From Falsiroseomonas sp038250135 (GTDB lineage: Bacteria; Pseudomonadota; Alphaproteobacteria; Acetobacterales; Acetobacteraceae), in contig JBBSCP010000210.1 in assembly GCA_038250135.1 (NCBI GenBank), positions 1 through 8,410 on the forward strand: 8,410 nucleotides of DNA. The letters are read 5' to 3'. The translations under genes were made by a program, and so were the position numbers. Of this stretch, positions 6,620 through 8,410 are shown in pieces (the stretch's first letter is position 1; each line of letters opens with the position of its first letter). The notes below the pieces were generated by a model. The model worked only from the letters and a program-made list of their open reading frames with translations, had not been told where the DNA came from and searched no databases.

Positions 6620-6964
6620 TCAGCGGCGCGTCAACCAGTATGCGAGGGCGAAGGCGGCGAGGCCGAGGCCGACCGAGGACAGCACGTAAAGCGCCGCCAG
6701 GGCCGGCGAGCGTTCGGCCAGCGTCGCTGTCTCAAGGCTGAAGGCCGAGAAGGTGGTGAAGCCGCCGAGAAAGCCGGTGACGACCAGCAGCCGCGCCTCG
6801 CCCTGCAACCCCAGCCCCGCCGCGACGCCGATGGCCGCACTTCCGAGCAGATTCACCGCGAGCGTGGGCCAGGGGAAGGCAGCCGCCGGGATCGCCAGTG
6901 AGAGTAGGTAGCGCAGCACCGAGCCCGCCGCGCCACCCAGTGCGACATAAACCACGCCCGTCAT
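6620..6964 (-). CDS. crcB: CrcB/Fluc fluoride ion channel
   Basis: This 114-residue, four-helix membrane protein exports fluoride. Family marks are GGAAGSVLRYLLS (10-22), the conserved Asn38 in VNLLGS, and GFLGGFTTFSAFSLET (64-79), which carries the Phe and Thr/Ser residues lining the pore and the central sodium site. Hydrophobic segments lie at about 3-27, 33-50, 58-78 and 88-110. Functional channels are antiparallel dimers; a single copy here implies a homodimer. The ATG at 6962-6964 overlaps the rarA stop as ATGA, and GGAAGG (6972-6977) is seven bases upstream. An upstream in-frame ATG at 6995-6997 would add 11 residues with no family likeness and lies inside rarA, so I reject it. No fluoride riboswitch precedes it, because the upstream DNA is rarA coding sequence. 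Confidence 0.93.
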   Translation of the reverse strand: MTGVVYVALGGAAGSVLRYLLSLAIPAAAFPWPTLAVNLLGSAAIGVAAGLGLQGEARLLVVTGFLGGFTTFSAFSLETATLAERSPALAALYVLSSVGLGLAAFALAYWLTRR

Positions 6965-8289
6965 TGCCGCGCCTTCCGACGGCGAAGCTGGTCCCACTGC
7001 TTCAGGCGCTCGGCCACCGCGGCCTCCGCACCACGATCGGTCGGCCTGTAGAAGCGTTGCGGCGCCATGCCTTCCGGCCAGTAATCGGCGCCCGAGAAAC
7101 CCTCCTCCGCGTCGTGGTCGTATTCATAGCCCGCCCCATAGCCGAGCCCCTGCATCAGCTTTGTCGGCGCGTTGAGGATGTTGGCGGGCGGCATGAGGCT
7201 GCCGGTTTCACGCGCGGCGCGCATCGCCTGCTTGAAGGCTGTGTAGAGCGCGTTGGATTTCGGCGCGGTGCCGAGGTGAACCACCACCTGCGCCAGCGCC
7301 AATTCTCCTTCCGGCGAGCCCAGGCGCTCATAGGCCTCCCACCCGGCCAGCGCGATCTGAAGGGCGCGGGGATCGGCCATGCCGATATCCTCGGAGGCGA
7401 ACCGCAGCAGGCGGCGGGCGATGTAGCGCGGATCCTCGCCACCCGTGAGCATGCGGGCGAACCAGTAGAGCGCCGCATCGGGGTCCGACCCGCGCAATGA
7501 TTTGTGCAGCGCGGAGATGAGGTTGTAGTGCTCCTCACGATCCTTGTCGTACAGTGCGGCGCGCTTGGCGAGCAGCGCGGCCAGCGACGTGGCGTCGAGC
7601 GCCTCGCCGCCGGGCGGCAGGGCCATCAGCTGCTCGACCAGGTTGAGCAGATACCGGCCATCGCCATCCGCCATGCCGATCAGCGCGACCCGCGCCTCCC
7701 CGGTGAGCGGCAAGGCGCGCGCCTCCTCCGCCTCGGCGCGAGCCAGCAGCCCCTCCAGCGCGGCATCGTCGAGCCGCTTGAGGACCAGCACCTGGCAGCG
7801 GGACAGCACGGCGGCGTTGAGCGCAAAGCTCGGGTTTTCGGTGGTGGCACCGACCAAGGTCACGGTCCCGTCCTCGACCACCGACAAAAACCCGTCCTGC
7901 TGGGCACGGTTGAAACGGTGGATTTCGTCCACGAAAAGCAGCGTGCCGCGCCCGTTGGAGCGCCGCGCCCTGGCCTCGTCGAAGGCCCGCTTGAGGTCCG
8001 CCACGCCGGAAAACACCGCTGACAGCGCGACGAAGCTCAGCCCCGCCTGCTGCGCCAGCAGCCGCGCGATGGTGGTCTTGCCCACGCCGGGCGGGCCCCA
8101 GAGGATGATCGAGGAAAAGCTGCCCCGCGCCAGCATGCGCGTCAGCGTCGCCTCCGGGCCGAGCAGGTGACTTTGTCCCACCACCTCGGCCAGGGACTTG
8201 GGCCGCAGCCGGTCAGCCAGCGGCCGGGGGCCCTGGGCCGAGGTGGGTGTTTCGGGATCGGGGGCACCGAACAGGTCGGGAAGGGCCAT
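6961..8289 (-). CDS. rarA: Replication-associated recombination protein A (RarA/MgsA), AAA+ ATPase
   Basis: This 442-residue protein is related to clamp-loader ATPases and acts in the cytoplasm at stalled replication forks with SSB. The N-terminus MALPDLFG is followed by PLADRLRPKSLAEVVGQSHLLG (about 23-44), the Walker A motif GPPGVGKTT (65-73), the Walker B motif LLFVDEIHRFN (117-127), sensor 1 GATTENPSF (147-155) and LSRC with arginine-finger candidate Arg164. The C-terminal helical and tetramerisation region has LYDKDREEHYNLISALHKSLRGSD and ends with YEYDHDAEEGFSGADYWPEGM. Length is close to the 447 residues of E. coli RarA. The ATG at 8287-8289 is chosen because it gives the family N-terminus. 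The frame stays open 27 codons further upstream without family likeness. No strong Shine-Dalgarno sequence is visible; a GTG three codons upstream cannot be excluded. It is the first gene of the minus-strand series and faces away from the plus-strand gene at the right edge. Confidence 0.94.
   Translation of the reverse strand: MALPDLFGAPDPETPTSAQGPRPLADRLRPKSLAEVVGQSHLLGPEATLTRMLARGSFSSIILWGPPGVGKTTIARLLAQQAGLSFVALSAVFSGVADLKRAFDEARARRSNGRGTLLFVDEIHRFNRAQQDGFLSVVEDGTVTLVGATTENPSFALNAAVLSRCQVLVLKRLDDAALEGLLARAEAEEARALPLTGEARVALIGMADGDGRYLLNLVEQLMALPPGGEALDATSLAALLAKRAALYDKDREEHYNLISALHKSLRGSDPDAALYWFARMLTGGEDPRYIARRLLRFASEDIGMADPRALQIALAGWEAYERLGSPEGELALAQVVVHLGTAPKSNALYTAFKQAMRAARETGSLMPPANILNAPTKLMQGLGYGAGYEYDHDAEEGFSGADYWPEGMAPQRFYRPTDRGAEAAVAERLKQWDQLRRRKARQ
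6972..6977 (-). promoter_or_regulatory. Ribosome binding site deciding the crcB start
   Basis: GGAAGG on the minus strand is seven bases before the ATG at 6962-6964, inside the last codons of rarA. It supports the short crcB form and coupled translation. Confidence 0.7.
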
Positions 8290-8325
8290 GCGGCCCACTG
8301 TGGCGCCGGGACGGGTTGGCGGGAA

Positions 8326-8354
8326 GCCGCGCGCTGCGGCATGCTGCGCGCAGC
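8326..8354. repeat. Two adjacent GC-rich dyads in the divergent intergenic region
   Basis: GCCGC-GCGCT-GCGGC (8326-8340) is followed two bases later by the perfect 12-bp palindrome GCTGCGCGCAGC (8343-8354). Both lie in the 84-nt gap between the divergent rarA and the plus-strand gene, where promoters for both directions must sit or overlap. They could be operator or hairpin elements. In DNA this rich in GC, chance palindromes of this size are also possible. Confidence 0.3.
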
Positions 8355-8360
8355 AAAGCC

Positions 8361-8365
8361 GGAGG
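8361..8365 (+). promoter_or_regulatory. Ribosome binding site of the plus-strand gene at the right edge
   Basis: GGAGG lies 8 nt before the ATG at 8374-8376, an ideal spacing. It is the main reason to call a gene start here. Confidence 0.65.
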
Positions 8366-8373
8366 ATCACGCC

Positions 8374-8410
8374 ATGCCTCGCCTCACACGCCGCGCCGCC
8401 CTTGGCCTGC
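8374..8410 (+). CDS. Start of an exported protein with a twin-arginine-like signal, truncated by the window edge
   Basis: Only the first 12 codons are present, reading MPRLTRRAALGL. The TRRAALGL run resembles the start of a twin-arginine (Tat) signal peptide (S/T-R-R-x-hydrophobic) and is also common at the N-terminus of periplasmic solute-binding proteins in alphaproteobacteria. A good ribosome binding site supports translation, and the gene is divergent from rarA. The function cannot be determined from 12 residues. An ordinary Sec signal or a cytoplasmic protein with a basic N-terminus remains possible. Confidence 0.6.
   Translation, partial: MPRLTRRAALGL

Noticed and set aside
6965..6997. 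Upstream ATG for crcB adding 11 residues
   Set aside because: The added residues do not fit the family and the site lies deep in rarA. The ATGA overlap and GGAAGG favour the inner start.
1..8410. CRISPR arrays, tRNA or rRNA genes, prophage or defence islands
   Set aside because: I saw no spaced direct repeats, no tRNA-like cloverleaf or rRNA motifs, and no phage or defence protein motifs. Apart from the transposase stump the window is chromosomal housekeeping sequence.

Overview
The window is a GC-rich, tightly packed chromosomal segment. It looks like an alphaproteobacterium, possibly Acetobacteraceae/Rhodospirillales. That placement is an inference from base composition, gene overlaps and the gene set, not from a marker gene. 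Seven complete genes lie on the minus strand. There is also a broken transposase fragment at the left edge and the first 12 codons of a plus-strand gene at the right edge. No gene-free stretch exceeds 300 bases.

Read in transcription order (right to left), the minus strand carries rarA (AAA+ ATPase for stalled replication forks), crcB (fluoride channel), an RluC/RluD-type pseudouridine synthase, an AsmA-family envelope protein, a DUF533/YebE-like protein, an acyl-CoA dehydrogenase-fold protein and ilvE (branched-chain aminotransferase). rarA/crcB and rluC/asmA overlap by 4 nt (ATGA). The remaining gaps from rarA to the acyl-CoA dehydrogenase-fold gene are 5 to 30 nt, so these six genes probably form one transcription unit. 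ilvE follows after 88 nt that contain a perfect 17-bp dyad, so it may have its own promoter or control. A GC-rich hairpin lies 38 nt beyond the ilvE stop.

The most interesting gene is the acyl-CoA dehydrogenase-fold protein. Neither position that carries the catalytic glutamate in this superfamily has an acid: one is Gln246 and the other Gly368. An arginine (Arg83) sits where the acyl pocket of related enzymes is lined. This Gln/Gly/Arg combination is the one described for 3-sulfinopropionyl-CoA desulfinase (Acd) of Advenella mimigardefordensis. The gene is therefore more likely a desulfinase-like enzyme of organosulfur catabolism than a true dehydrogenase. The other genes are housekeeping functions, and I see no partner genes for sulfur catabolism in the window.

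The left edge holds a C-terminal piece of an ISAs1-family transposase, cut off at an in-frame stop, which marks an old insertion next to ilvE. At the right edge a divergent plus-strand gene begins with a strong ribosome binding site and a twin-arginine-like N-terminus. The rarA/plus-strand intergenic region holds several short dyads.
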